Part shown: piece after piece, positions 8,881 to 17,324 of the stretch | How positions within the stretch are numbered: position 1 is the first letter of the stretch | Layout of the letters: each line of letters starts with the position of its first letter | Source of the DNA: Rhodococcus zopfii NBRC 100606 = JCM 9919 | GTDB lineage: Bacteria; Actinomycetota; Actinomycetes; Mycobacteriales; Mycobacteriaceae | Reading direction: 5' to 3' | NCBI RefSeq assembly: GCF_001895025.1 | Contig: NZ_BCXI01000042.1 | Span: 18,487-82,486 of the forward strand | Length of the DNA stretch: 64,000 nucleotides | Translations under genes and position numbers: made by a program | Notes under the pieces: generated by a model | Databases searched by the model: none | What the model was told of the DNA's origin: nothing | The model's input: only the letters and a program-made list of their open reading frames with translations

Positions 8881-11051
8881 GCCCGCAGCGGCCCCTGGCC
8901 GCGCGCGAGTGCCGTTCCCTCGTCCCGCGCCGTTTCGGGTGGCGTACGGGCCGTGTGGGGCGTGTTCTGGCCGTGCTGATGCTGACCGCGGTCTCGTGGA
9001 TCGTTCTCGGTGGCGGTGTCGCCGCGGCCGGCGGGTTCGACTGCAAGGAAGTCCCGACCCCGGAGTTCCCGAACGAGGTCCTCGAGACCACCTTCGACTC
9101 GTCCAGCGCCGACCGGCCCGCACGCGAAGGCGGCGGCGGTACCGGCTACGAGACCTACGGCTGGGCGGGCCTGAAGTGGCACACCTACGACCTCGGCTGC
9201 GGTGACGACCTGGTCCGCGCGCCGGACGCCGTCGGTGACACCACGATGGGCAATGCCTTCCTCACGATCGGGAAGTCGATGGCGGCCGCGGCGTTCTGGC
9301 TCGACGACCAGACCAAAACCGGGCAGCAAGCCCAGGACGCGGGCGTCACGCCCGCACTGGAACAGTTCGACCGGATCGTCTACTCGATCACCGAGGGCAT
9401 GCGCGCGGTCTACTGGCAGTGGCTGGGGATCAGCCTGACCGTCGTGGCCGCGATCGTTCTGTGGAAGGCGATGAAGGCCGATACCGCCGGGGTCACGAGA
9501 ACCTCGGCGGTCGCCGCGGCCGGCCTCGCCCTCGGGGCGTTGATGGTCGGTGCGCCGCAGAAGGCGGTCCAGGTCGCCGACGAGACGTTCGGCTCGGTGA
9601 TCACCGAAACCCAGGACCAGATCCTCTCCGTACGATTCGGAGACGGACCGGGAGAGGGGGGCTCCCTGGCGGGCGGCGGGCCCACCGATCCCCGAAACGT
9701 GCTGATCGACAAGATCTTCCTTCCGGACTGGCGTAAAGGCTGGTTCGGCACCAACTACGACGCGACTGACCAAGCCGGGCTCGGACCGAAACTGCGCGAT
9801 TCCCTGGCCTTCACCTACGCCGAGCAGCACGAGGTCAAGGACGACCCGAAGGCGCAGCAGCAGCTCGCCGAAGCGAAGGCCGACAAGTTCCGCGAGATCG
9901 TCTCGGACCTCGAAGACGACTACCAGCTCTCCTACTACCAGTTCCAGGGCAAAGACTCCGGCCGCACGTCCACCGGCTTCATGGGCATGCTCAAACTGGC
10001 CCTGCCCTCGACCCTGTGGATCGGCGCATCCCTGCTGAAGCTGGTGGCACTGCTCGCCATCCGGGTCGCGATCCTCTTCTCGCCGCTCTGGGTTCCGATC
10101 GCCATCGCTGCCGCCGGATGGCTGGCCCGCATCCTGCGCATGCTCGGCACCGCCTACATGTGGGGCGTGATCGGAGCGGTCATCGTCGCCCTCTACCTGA
10201 TGGTGCTGGTCCAGCTGTACGTCGACTCCAACGGCGAGGTCGACGGGACCTGGCGGCTGTGGTTCATGGTGCTGCTGACCGTCGCGTGCTGGGCGATCCT
10301 GCGGCCGTTCAAGCGGATCACCCAAACGTTCTCGCAGAACAGCGCGAGCATGGTCAACCGCAAGGCCCGCGGCGCGAAGCAGGCCATCAAGCGCACGGCG
10401 TTCGCCGCCGCAAGCGCGGCAGCCGGTGTACCGGGTGGCCACCGGATCGCGGAAATGGCGGCGGACCGCTGGGAACGGCGCACCAAGGGCGACGACGGCG
10501 ACGCAGACCGATCCGGAGGCGGCGATCGGCTCACCACCAGGCCCGAGGGACGCACACTCAGCAACCGTCGGCAGCAGGAAATCACCAAGTCGAGGGTGGA
10601 GGCCCGCAAGGCACGCCTGGGCCTCGACGGCCATCTCGGTGGCCGGCCCGACGCCGCGGCCGAGCGGGAGGCACGGATCGCGGGGATCGCCGCGGTGGCC
10701 GGCCAGGATCTGGCCCGCGGCAAGGGCACGGTGGACGACAAGGACGCCGACCGCGCCGCGAAATCCGGTGCCGCGGCCTGGAGGCGGCTCGACAAGGACG
10801 AGGCCGAGAGCATCGTCCAGGACCGCCGCGCCCGCAAGGAACTGCTGACCGCCAGCGTCTCCCAGCGGTGGGACGGCGGTGACCGCTCGGCGATCGCGCC
10901 GATGAAGGTCTACACACCTTCGCGAGGTCAGCAGCCGACCGGCCGTGCCACGGCCCTGTCCGACCGCTCGTCGGTGAAGCCGATGCGCGGCGCCGCGGTC
11001 TGGACCGCCGCAGCCGCGGACGGCCCGACAGCCAGGGACCGGTACCTCTGA
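8877..11051 (+). CDS. VirB6/TrbL-like polytopic channel protein
   Basis: A protein of 724 residues. It starts with a basic N-terminus and a signal-like helix (about 30-52, LAVLMLTAVSWIVLGGGVA). A periplasmic region with two Cys follows, then transmembrane helices near residues 185-200 and 210-230, and a cluster near 370-480 (SLLKLVALLAIRVAILF and following). The last 230 residues are a long charged, cytoplasmic-like tail. Polytopic proteins of this kind next to VirB4 are the channel core (VirB6/TrbL/TcpH type). It overlaps its neighbours at both ends (ATGA at 8877, TGATG at 11049). The assignment is by architecture and context. Confidence 0.75.
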   Translation: MSPQRPLAARECRSLVPRRFGWRTGRVGRVLAVLMLTAVSWIVLGGGVAAAGGFDCKEVPTPEFPNEVLETTFDSSSADRPAREGGGGTGYETYGWAGLKWHTYDLGCGDDLVRAPDAVGDTTMGNAFLTIGKSMAAAAFWLDDQTKTGQQAQDAGVTPALEQFDRIVYSITEGMRAVYWQWLGISLTVVAAIVLWKAMKADTAGVTRTSAVAAAGLALGALMVGAPQKAVQVADETFGSVITETQDQILSVRFGDGPGEGGSLAGGGPTDPRNVLIDKIFLPDWRKGWFGTNYDATDQAGLGPKLRDSLAFTYAEQHEVKDDPKAQQQLAEAKADKFREIVSDLEDDYQLSYYQFQGKDSGRTSTGFMGMLKLALPSTLWIGASLLKLVALLAIRVAILFSPLWVPIAIAAAGWLARILRMLGTAYMWGVIGAVIVALYLMVLVQLYVDSNGEVDGTWRLWFMVLLTVACWAILRPFKRITQTFSQNSASMVNRKARGAKQAIKRTAFAAASAAAGVPGGHRIAEMAADRWERRTKGDDGDADRSGGGDRLTTRPEGRTLSNRRQQEITKSRVEARKARLGLDGHLGGRPDAAAEREARIAGIAAVAGQDLARGKGTVDDKDADRAAKSGAAAWRRLDKDEAESIVQDRRARKELLTASVSQRWDGGDRSAIAPMKVYTPSRGQQPTGRATALSDRSSVKPMRGAAVWTAAAADGPTARDRYL

Positions 11052-11908
11052 TGTCTCAGTCCGGACCCAACCCTGTTCTCGCACCGATTCGGCGGTGGGT
11101 GCTCTATTCCCGCACCAACCTGGTGATCGCGGTGGTCGGTGCCGCGGCGGTGCTGTTCGCGATCGGTGCGGTGGTCGGCCAAGACCCGCAGCCGCGGGCT
11201 GCGGCCGGCAGCGCCGACGCGGTCGGTACCTCGGTCGAACCGGCCGCCGCGGCCGAGACGATCAGCTACGAGCTCGACGAAGTGAGCGAGTCCCTCGTGG
11301 TCGCCAAGACGGCGACCTGGGCTGCGTCCAGTGCGCCGGCCACCGCGATGGCCTACGCGCACGCATTCGTCGACACGACGCTGCCGGATGCGAAGTGGAT
11401 CCGTGCGATCGGCCGCTACACCACGGCCAAGCCGGGGAACATCACCGTGGCGGCGCGGCCGCGGACTCCGGTGATCATCCTCGGGCCGACGATCAGCACG
11501 CTCGTCGATGGGGCCGGCGGGACGCAGCACGCACGAGTGACGGTGCCGACACAGGCCGGGAACATGCATATTCCGGTCGTGGTCGAGGAGTTGTCAGGCG
11601 GAAAGAAGCGGTGGGTAGTTGACACTCCCCTGCCGACCCTCGATCTCTCCGAGGTGAGCAGGATCGCGCCGACGGCCACCCCGGGCACGACCACGTCCGC
11701 GCCCCGCCCGTCGGCAGAGTCGCCCACCACCGAGACCGAGACGGCCGCCCCGCGGCCGTCGTCGCCCTCGACCCAGGCGGCTGCTCCTGAGCCGACGTAT
11801 GACCTTGACGAGCCGTCGAGTGAGTCCGGCGGCGGTGACGATCCGACGCCCGTTCCCGGTCCGATTCCGATCCCGGACCTCGACACCCCGATCCCGGGGC
11901 AACGGTGA
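11051..11908 (+). CDS. Bitopic NTF2/VirB8 (TcpC)-like transfer protein
   Basis: A protein of 285 residues with a short cytoplasmic N-terminus, one transmembrane helix (about 25-45, LVIAVVGAAAVLFAIGAVV), an extracytoplasmic domain of about 120 residues, and a Pro/Thr/Ser-rich tail ending in PIPDLDTPIPGQR that probably reaches into the wall. A single helix followed by an NTF2-like domain is the plan of VirB8 and TcpC, which bridge the inner-membrane complex to outer parts of the channel. No motif proves it. The start overlaps the stop of the VirB6-like gene and its stop overlaps the wall-hydrolase start, so it is mid-operon. Confidence 0.65.
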   Translation: MSQSGPNPVLAPIRRWVLYSRTNLVIAVVGAAAVLFAIGAVVGQDPQPRAAAGSADAVGTSVEPAAAAETISYELDEVSESLVVAKTATWAASSAPATAMAYAHAFVDTTLPDAKWIRAIGRYTTAKPGNITVAARPRTPVIILGPTISTLVDGAGGTQHARVTVPTQAGNMHIPVVVEELSGGKKRWVVDTPLPTLDLSEVSRIAPTATPGTTTSAPRPSAESPTTETETAAPRPSSPSTQAAAPEPTYDLDEPSSESGGGDDPTPVPGPIPIPDLDTPIPGQR

Positions 11909-13485
11909 GCATCGGTGGCGCCCGGAAGGCGCTGTTGCTCGCAGGTGCCGCGGCGATCGTCCTCGGCACGGCCGCCTGCGCGACGCGCGCACCGGTGATT
12001 CCCCGGGACCCGTGCCGCAACATTCCGACCGACACCGGCTCGTCGTCGATCCCGCGGGATCTGGGGCTGACCGTGTCCGGCCCGATCCGTCTGCCGGTCC
12101 GCCCCGGCACCACGACCTACACGTCGGGCTTCGGCGAACGGTGGGGTGCACAGCATCAGGGTGACGATCTGGCCGGTCCGGTCGGTATACCGATCCTCGC
12201 CGCACTCGACGGAATCGTCGTCGCCGCAGGGTCTTCGGGTGAACCGCCCGGGGTCGGGTTCGAGAACTGGGTGATCATCGACTCGAACGTCGACGGCACA
12301 CCGGTCAGCACCGTCTACGGGCACATGTTCTCCGACGGTATCCACGTCAAGCCTGGTCAACGCGTCGCAGCAGGCGATCACATCGCCGACATCGGGAACG
12401 CCGGCAGCAGCACCGGTCCGCACTTGCACTTCGAGTATTGGCAGGGCGGCAGGTTGCAGGGCGGCACCGCGATCGACCCGGTGAGCGTGCTCCCCGAAAT
12501 CGAGCAGCAGGGCAGTGCGGGGACACCGGTGTTCATCGACGTGAACCAGGGCAGCGGTGTGCAGCTGGTCTCCGCGTCTCGGTCGACGGCCGACTGCTCG
12601 GGGTTCGGTATGGCCGGTGGTGGGGAGCTGGCGTTCGGCATCGTGCCGGCCGAGTTCGAGCCGTGGCTTCGCCGCGCAGGCGGTGTGTGCCCGGAGATCG
12701 ATTCCCCGCTGCTGGCCGCGCAGCTCCAGCAGGAGAACAACTTCCGGCACGGTCCGAACGCTCCGGTGTCACCGTCCGGTGCGCTGGGGCCGGCGCAGTT
12801 CATGCCCGGCACGTGGGGCACCTGGGGCAAGGACTACGACGGCGACGGGAAGGCCGACCCGAACTCGATCGGCGATGCGGTGATGTCGCAGGCACATTTC
12901 ATGTGCGCGCTCTACCAGGATGTTTCGGGGATACCCGGCGATCGGGTCGCCCTGACCTTGGCTGCATACAACGCCGGTCCCGGCGCGGTGCAGCTGCATC
13001 GCGGCGTCCCGCCGTACGCGGAGACGCAGAACTACGTCGCGAAGATCACCGCAGCGCGGGCGACGTTCATCAATCCCAATTCTCGTGGCCGGTTCGTGCC
13101 GAACGCATCGGGTGACAGCAGCCAAGTCGTCATGGCCGCACGCGAATATCTCGGCACTCCGTATGTCTGGGGTGGCGGGGGCACCAGTGGCCCCTCCGGC
13201 GGCGGGTTCGACTGCTCCGGACTGACCTCGTTCGCCGTGCATGCGGCCAGCGCCGGCAAGGTCTCGCTGCCCCGCACATCGGAGCAGCAGTGGGGTGTCG
13301 GTGTCGAGATCCCGATCGATCAGGCCCGGCCCGGCGATCTCGTCTTCGGCAGTTGGGGGCCGAACGGGCCCGGCCATGTCGGGATCTACGCCGGAAACGG
13401 CCAGATGGTCCACGCTCCGACAACGGGCGACGTCGTCAAGGAAGCCCCGATTCAGAGCGGGATGAAGGCCCGCCGGGTGATGTAG
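11905..13485 (+). CDS. Three-domain peptidoglycan hydrolase lipoprotein (M23 + SLT + NlpC/P60)
   Basis: A protein of 526 residues that should open the cell wall for the mating channel. The GTG at 11905 overlaps the previous stop. A lipoprotein signal ends in LGTAAC (Cys25). Residues 65-200 are an M23/LytM endopeptidase with HQGDD (His84, Asp88), His140 and HLH (173-175). Residues 245-390 are a lytic transglycosylase with QLQQENNF (Glu277) and GPAQFMPGTW. Residues 405-526 are an NlpC/P60 peptidase with FDCSGL (Cys437) and GHVGIY (His491). All three active sites look intact. Having all three in one lipoprotein is unusual; transfer lysozymes of Gram-positive plasmids normally have two domains. 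It is the last gene of the operon. Confidence 0.93.
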   Translation: MSIGGARKALLLAGAAAIVLGTAACATRAPVIPRDPCRNIPTDTGSSSIPRDLGLTVSGPIRLPVRPGTTTYTSGFGERWGAQHQGDDLAGPVGIPILAALDGIVVAAGSSGEPPGVGFENWVIIDSNVDGTPVSTVYGHMFSDGIHVKPGQRVAAGDHIADIGNAGSSTGPHLHFEYWQGGRLQGGTAIDPVSVLPEIEQQGSAGTPVFIDVNQGSGVQLVSASRSTADCSGFGMAGGGELAFGIVPAEFEPWLRRAGGVCPEIDSPLLAAQLQQENNFRHGPNAPVSPSGALGPAQFMPGTWGTWGKDYDGDGKADPNSIGDAVMSQAHFMCALYQDVSGIPGDRVALTLAAYNAGPGAVQLHRGVPPYAETQNYVAKITAARATFINPNSRGRFVPNASGDSSQVVMAAREYLGTPYVWGGGGTSGPSGGGFDCSGLTSFAVHAASAGKVSLPRTSEQQWGVGVEIPIDQARPGDLVFGSWGPNGPGHVGIYAGNGQMVHAPTTGDVVKEAPIQSGMKARRVM

Positions 13486-13523
13486 GGGACATGTCATCGT
13501 CCCAGTTGAAAGGCCAGTTGCGC
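13485..13523 (+). repeat. Dispersed 38-bp element, copy 1
   Basis: GGGGACATGTCAT begins 4 bases before the end of the wall-hydrolase frame, overlapping its TAG. Consensus for the family is GGGGACRTGTCATTT, then 15 bases usually containing CAG, then CATTTC. Here the right arm reads CAGTT. Confidence 0.6.
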
Positions 13524-13657
13524 GGGTCGCATCGGGGGATCTCTCACCGCTGACTCCCGCGCGCCGTGGCGCAGAGACCGATCTCGGCACAACACCACGA
13601 CAGGAGGAAGGCGATGTCGGAACAGCGGCGATCGGCGAGGTACCCATTCGGCCGAGA

Positions 13658-13696
13658 GGGGACGTGTCATTTACCGTGCTAGAAGCCTATTTCTGC
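13658..13696 (+). repeat. Dispersed 38-bp element, copy 2
   Basis: GGGGACGTGTCATTT, 15 bases, TATTTC. It lies 20 bases before the GTG of the next gene. The stretch 13497-13657 between copies 1 and 2 holds no gene I can support. Confidence 0.7.
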
Positions 13697-13715
13697 TTGC
13701 AAGATGGAGAGTAAT

Positions 13716-14297
13716 GTGAGGGCGCGAAAGCTCGTCGTCGTGGGACTGGTCGTCGCTGCTGTGGGGTTCCTGACCTACTCGTGTGTCTCGCGAACCGACG
13801 ACACCGAGGACGTGGCGAGCCCGGCTGCCTCTACGACTGTCGCGGTGCCCACCACCACGGTGGCGCCGACCGACGTAGTCACCATCGAGCCGTCGGCGGT
13901 CTCCAGCGCCGCCGAGGAGGCAGCTCGACAGGGCCTGACGGTGGCCTTCACCTGGTACCCGGCGACCGACGCGACTCAGAACGACGCGTACGGGCGGGCA
14001 CGCACCTGGCTGACCTCCACTCTGGCCGCTCGCATGATCGTCGATGCCAGCACCGAGCGGGGCCCGGGCGTGCAGTGGGGCCAGTGGGCACAGCAGGGAG
14101 CGAAGGTCATCGCCGATGTCAGCATCGAATGCTCCGGCTGCCCCGAGGACACCGACACCGTCGTCCACCGCGTGGCGACGATCAAGCAGACCGCAGTGGC
14201 CGGCAACACGACCGATACCGTCAAGCCTGACACCACGGTGTGGGTCACCATCGTCCGCGAGGGCGACCGGTGGCTCATCGACGACATTCGCTACTGA
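13716..14297 (+). CDS. Bitopic secreted-domain protein, NTF2-like candidate
   Basis: A protein of 193 residues from the GTG at 13716, preceded by GGAGAG at 4 bases; an in-frame ATG 12 bases upstream is less well placed. One N-terminal helix (LVVVGLVVAAVGFLTYS), a Ser/Thr/Pro linker and an extracytoplasmic domain of about 110 residues that contains ECSGCPEDT (a C-x2-C pair) and ends WVTIVREGDRWLIDDIRY, which resembles the closing strand of NTF2/VirB8-like folds. It may be a second envelope component of the transfer apparatus, separated from the main operon by two dispersed elements. The gene encoding a lipoprotein follows after 13 bp. Confidence 0.7.
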   Translation: MRARKLVVVGLVVAAVGFLTYSCVSRTDDTEDVASPAASTTVAVPTTTVAPTDVVTIEPSAVSSAAEEAARQGLTVAFTWYPATDATQNDAYGRARTWLTSTLAARMIVDASTERGPGVQWGQWAQQGAKVIADVSIECSGCPEDTDTVVHRVATIKQTAVAGNTTDTVKPDTTVWVTIVREGDRWLIDDIRY

Positions 14298-14310
14298 TCC
14301 CGGAGGACCT

Positions 14311-14895
14311 TTGAACCGCAAGAGCCTTGCAGCCCTGATCACCGCGGCTCTCGCTGTCGGCCTGGCCGCGTGCAGCAGCGACGACTCCCCCGCTGCTGCC
14401 CCGCCCAGCACGCAAACCACCACCGCGGCCGTCTCGCCGTTCGGTGACGACAGCACCGATCTGCTGTTCGAGATCCACCAGAACAACGCGGCGGCGATCA
14501 TCGAGACCGTGGAGCAGCGCGGAGGAACACCGGATCAGGCAATCGCGGCTCTTCTTGCTGGGGAAGCCGAGACCGGGTGGCGGTCGGGGCTGCCGATGGC
14601 CCCGCCGGCATCTGATATTCGGGACATCTACGGCTGGCGCTTCGCGTACAACATCGGCGCCGAGTCCACGGATGCGGTCAGGGCAGCGACAGAGACGTTC
14701 ATGGACAACGCCACGAAGGTCGCGGTCGCCGCCGCCGACCCGGTGGCGTACGCCCTGGCAGTGCAGCAAGCGGATTCGCGCGGGTACGTCGAGTCGGAGC
14801 ACTTCTACAAGAAGAGCGAGACCGCAGCTTCGGAGTATGCCGCGGCCCTTCCCGCCGCTCGGGCGGCCTATGTGGAGCTGCGGGGCGCACAGTAG
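14311..14895 (+). CDS. Lipoprotein of unknown function
   Basis: A protein of 194 residues. The start is TTG at 14311, chosen because CGGAGGACC stands directly upstream and the lipoprotein signal (basic MNRKSL, hydrophobic core, lipobox VGLAAC) begins exactly there. After a Ser/Ala/Thr-rich linker the mature part is helical, with EAETGWRSGLP and an Ala-rich C-terminus. No known family is recognised. It forms a two-gene unit with the preceding bitopic protein and may be its surface-exposed partner. Position next to the channel operon suggests a mating or exclusion role, which is inference only. Confidence 0.72.
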   Translation: MNRKSLAALITAALAVGLAACSSDDSPAAAPPSTQTTTAAVSPFGDDSTDLLFEIHQNNAAAIIETVEQRGGTPDQAIAALLAGEAETGWRSGLPMAPPASDIRDIYGWRFAYNIGAESTDAVRAATETFMDNATKVAVAAADPVAYALAVQQADSRGYVESEHFYKKSETAASEYAAALPAARAAYVELRGAQ

Positions 14896-14908
14896 GTGCG
14901 ATCGACCT

Positions 14909-14947
14909 GGGACGTGTCATTTATGCAGGTGAAATGGGCGCGATCCC
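14909..14947 (+). repeat. Dispersed 38-bp element, copy 3
   Basis: GGGACGTGTCATTT then ATGCAGGTGAAATGGGC, 14 bases after the lipoprotein stop. The left arm and the CAG core match well and the right arm is diverged. Confidence 0.65.
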
Positions 14948-15094
14948 CCTCCAGCCCGACACGGTGGCGCCCATCACACCGAGCGAAACACTGGACGAAT
15001 GAGGTTGCATGACCTGTTTTGCCTGAAGTATGTTTCAACTCATTCGGGGGAGATGTCTCTTCCGCGTGCGCGCCGGTCGGTGAGTGATTCCCGG

Positions 15095-15138
15095 CTGGAA
15101 GCAGAAGGCCCCACGAAAATCGTGCGGTCTGCTTCCAG
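15095..15138. terminator. Strong stem-loop between convergent genes
   Basis: CTGGAAGCAGA (15095-15105) pairs perfectly with TCTGCTTCCAG (15128-15138). Inside the loop CACGA-AAA-TCGTG forms a second stem. It separates the rightward lipoprotein gene from the leftward XRE gene, so a bidirectional terminator is the simplest reading. The rest of 14948-15214 shows no gene. Confidence 0.6.
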
Positions 15139-15214
15139 CTACCCGGAATCGGAGGACGACATGCGAGACGCGAACGCCCAAAGCAGCCGGGGTCAGACTC
15201 GTCCGGTACGAGGA

Positions 15215-15700
15215 CTACGCAGGTTCGCCGGCCGGGCGGTTACGAGCCCGCTCGTAGCTGGATCGCAGCTCGCTCTCAGGGATCTCAAGCGCCTCAGACA
15301 GCTTTGCTGCGGCATTGTCGGACAGCGAGATCACGCCGCGCTCGACGCTGCTGACGATCTGGGTGGCGACGCCCGCCTTCGCGCCGAGCTGAGGCTGCGT
15401 AAGCCCCAGAAGCACGCGCCAGTCGCCCGGATAGCGCTCCCCCTCCGGGACGTGCACAACATCGGCGATCTCGACGCCCAGCGCTTCGACGACCTTTGCG
15501 AGCAGATCGACCTGCGGCGAGGACTCACCCTGTTCCCAGCGACGAATCGTGTCCGCACCAACGCGTGCGACACGCGCGGTTTCCGTCTGGGAAAAGCCGG
15601 CATCGCGGCGGGCTTTACGCAGCGCTTCGGCGCTAAACCCACGCATTACTCGTCGGCTCACAGACCGGGTCCTCCTGGTGAAGTCGTCATCGCTAGACAC
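15215..15700 (-). CDS. XRE-family regulator with two HTH domains
   Basis: A protein of 161 residues. I use the GTG at 15700, with GAGAGGA 8 bases upstream; the frame extends 10 codons further to an ATG without a ribosome site. There are two successive helix-turn-helix modules: about 20-75 (ARRDAGFSQTETARVARVGA then TIRRWEQGESSPQ) and about 95-145 (LLGLTQPQLGAKAGVATQIV then SSVERGVISL). A tandem pair of HTH_3 modules is unusual and suggests recognition of two half-sites by one chain. It is divergent from the WhiB-like gene across a 229-bp region holding three hairpins, so it may repress itself and that gene. Confidence 0.85.
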   Translation of the reverse strand: MSSDDDFTRRTRSVSRRVMRGFSAEALRKARRDAGFSQTETARVARVGADTIRRWEQGESSPQVDLLAKVVEALGVEIADVVHVPEGERYPGDWRVLLGLTQPQLGAKAGVATQIVSSVERGVISLSDNAAAKLSEALEIPESELRSSYERARNRPAGEPA

Positions 15701-15799
15701 TGTGCAGTCCTCTCGATACGATGCGCACATACAAGTGCGATTAAATAAGGTTGTATAGATGAGGGGTAATGGGTGGTGAGAATGAGTGTCGAAAACTGA

Positions 15800-15907
15800 A
15801 CGGTCCCCCAGCTGTTAGCCGCAGCTGAGGGACCGTCGAGACAGCAAGTCGACTGTTAGCCGCAGTCGAACAAGCCAGAGACCAGCGGGTTAGCGGCCCG
15901 CGGTCTC
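15800..15907 (+). ncRNA. Leader with three hairpins that share one heptanucleotide loop
   Basis: Hairpin 1 is ACGGTCCCCCAGCTG / CAGCTGAGGGACCGT (15800-15814 / 15822-15836, one mismatch). Hairpin 2 is TCGACTG / CAGTCGA (15849-15855 / 15863-15869). Hairpin 3 is GAGACCAGCGGG / CCCGCGGTCTC (15878-15889 / 15897-15907, one bulge). The loops are TTAGCCG, TTAGCCG and TTAGCGG, each exactly 7 bases, while the stems differ completely. Conserved loops on unrelated stems imply recognition of the folded form, RNA or single-stranded DNA. The last stem ends 12 bases before the GGAG of the WhiB-like gene. Confidence 0.7.
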
Positions 15908-15929
15908 GATTGCAGAAATGGAGACTGCA

Positions 15930-16721
15930 ATGAACACGTTAGTTGGCGCTGGGCCCTTGCACCTAGCGACCGCCGGATCGAACCCAGTCCGGGTGGAGAT
16001 CGACGACACTCGGCTTGCCGACGGACCTCATCGCGAGATCCTGCTCCGGCACCGCCCGAATCAGGACGGCACCGCCTGCTCAGGCTGCGGATTCGCATAT
16101 ACCGAGGTCTCCCCCCTGTGCCCTCACGTTGCCGACGCGCTGCGTGAGATGGCCGCGATCGATACCCGGCCCCAGAAGCAGAAGTCGTCGCTCGGCGGCT
16201 ACTCGACCAGCAGACTCCGCGCAATGGCGCGCGAGCATTCCGGCCAGGGCCGGTGCCGGCGCTGCGGGTTCGTCTACTCCGGGCGAGTGCGTCTCTGCCC
16301 CACCGCGCGCCGAATCGCCGCTGAACTCGAATCCCGATCCAAAGCACCTATGACCCAGCCGTGCGCTGGCCAGGGGCTGTGTGCGGGCAAGGGGTCGGCA
16401 TGGAACGTCACCGGACATGAGGCGGCACCGTGGAAGCGCGCTATGGCCGCGTGCTCGATCTGCCCGCTGCTCACGCAGTGTGAGAAAGAGCTGGAGAGCC
16501 GACTCACAGCTGGAGCGAAGATCAGCGAGCAGATCATCGCCGGCAGGCTGTTCACGGTCAGAGGCGCCGAGGTCACGGCCCAGAAGGTCGATGAGTTCGC
16601 AGATCATCGTGGTCGGCCGAAGAAGAAGCGGACTCGCCCGACCCGGCGCACCGCCGATCAGGCTCCGGCAGTTCCCGCAGTGGGACGCCAGCTCGCACTC
16701 TTCGAGGGGGCAGCCGCATGA
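15930..16721 (+). CDS. WhiB-like protein with duplicated N-terminal Cys motifs
   Basis: A protein of 263 residues from the ATG at 15930, which has GGAG 7 bases upstream; an ATG at 15918 is the alternative. The N-terminal half has two related motifs, CSGCGFAYTEVSPLCPH and CRRCGFVYSGRVRLCP, each C-x2-C plus a later CP, likely metal-binding repeats. The C-terminal half resembles a WhiB domain: an upstream Cys pair (PCAGQGLC), then CSICPLLTQC (C-x2-C-x5-C), then IIAGRLF where WhiB has a GVWGG turn, and a basic tail (RPKKKRTRPTRR). It is probably an iron-sulfur DNA-binding regulator of plasmid genes. It overlaps the next gene by 4 bp. Confidence 0.7.
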   Translation: MNTLVGAGPLHLATAGSNPVRVEIDDTRLADGPHREILLRHRPNQDGTACSGCGFAYTEVSPLCPHVADALREMAAIDTRPQKQKSSLGGYSTSRLRAMAREHSGQGRCRRCGFVYSGRVRLCPTARRIAAELESRSKAPMTQPCAGQGLCAGKGSAWNVTGHEAAPWKRAMAACSICPLLTQCEKELESRLTAGAKISEQIIAGRLFTVRGAEVTAQKVDEFADHRGRPKKKRTRPTRRTADQAPAVPAVGRQLALFEGAAA

Positions 16722-17044
16722 CGCTGAACTCGACACCTGGATCGATTGCAGTGGACCGTGAGGGCAGAGAGTGGGCAGTTCTCGCTATCGACAGCGCCCT
16801 GAAGGGCCGCCTCGTCAGTGGAACCGCAACGCCGGCCGTCATGGATCTGGTCGAGCTGGTCGACACATACGGCCCGCTGATCATGTCGCCCATCCGTCCC
16901 GCCGCCGATGGCGGGTTCACGACGATCGTCGACACCGTCGGCCTCGTCGCATCCGATCCGGAAACGGCCTCGATCGAGCAGATCGAACAGGTCGCCGCCT
17001 TCGCTAAGTCGATCGTCCTGCCACAAGGTCGACTGCGCGCATGA
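16718..17044 (+). CDS. Conserved-looking small protein, function unknown
   Basis: A protein of 108 residues whose ATG overlaps the stop of the WhiB-like gene (ATGA), so the two are translated together. The sequence is mixed alpha/beta with AVDREGREWAVLAIDSALKG at the start and TTIVDTVGLVASD in the middle. It has no Cys, no transmembrane helix and no motif I recognise. GC-rich third positions support it as a real gene. A partner or modulator of the WhiB-like protein is plausible from coupling alone. A strong terminator follows at 17219. Confidence 0.72.
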   Translation: MTLNSTPGSIAVDREGREWAVLAIDSALKGRLVSGTATPAVMDLVELVDTYGPLIMSPIRPAADGGFTTIVDTVGLVASDPETASIEQIEQVAAFAKSIVLPQGRLRA

Positions 17045-17218
17045 CCAACTCCACACCTCGCATTTCTTGCATGCGTGCCTCCGCAATCGAAGGGGTTCCG
17101 CATGGTGTGATGTGGGGTGCTGAAGTGGGTCAAACACACAGGAGGTGCATCTATGCACGAGTGATCTGAGACGAGCTAACCATCAACTACACAGTGCAGT
17201 GATATAGCCCAAAAAAAG

Positions 17219-17248
17219 AGAAAACCCCCCAGGTGGGGGTGGGTTTTC
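17219..17248 (+). terminator. Rho-independent terminator
   Basis: GAAAACCCCCC-AGG-TGGGGGTGGGTTTTC forms a strong stem with A-tract and T-tract flanks, flanked by AAAAAAAG upstream and TTTTCATC downstream. It closes the WhiB-like operon and insulates the rep gene downstream. Bases 17045-17218 show no gene. Confidence 0.85.
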
Positions 17249-17324
17249 ATCAGAAGATCCACGGAAGGATGAGAAGTCCTTCCCCGCTGAGGGAGATCGT
17301 CTTGGCAGGACGATCGCACTCTGG

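Noticed and set aside
8661..11084. Leftward open frame of 807 codons
   Set aside because: Antisense shadow of the VirB4-like 3' end and the VirB6-like gene, which has clear transmembrane helices and operon overlaps.
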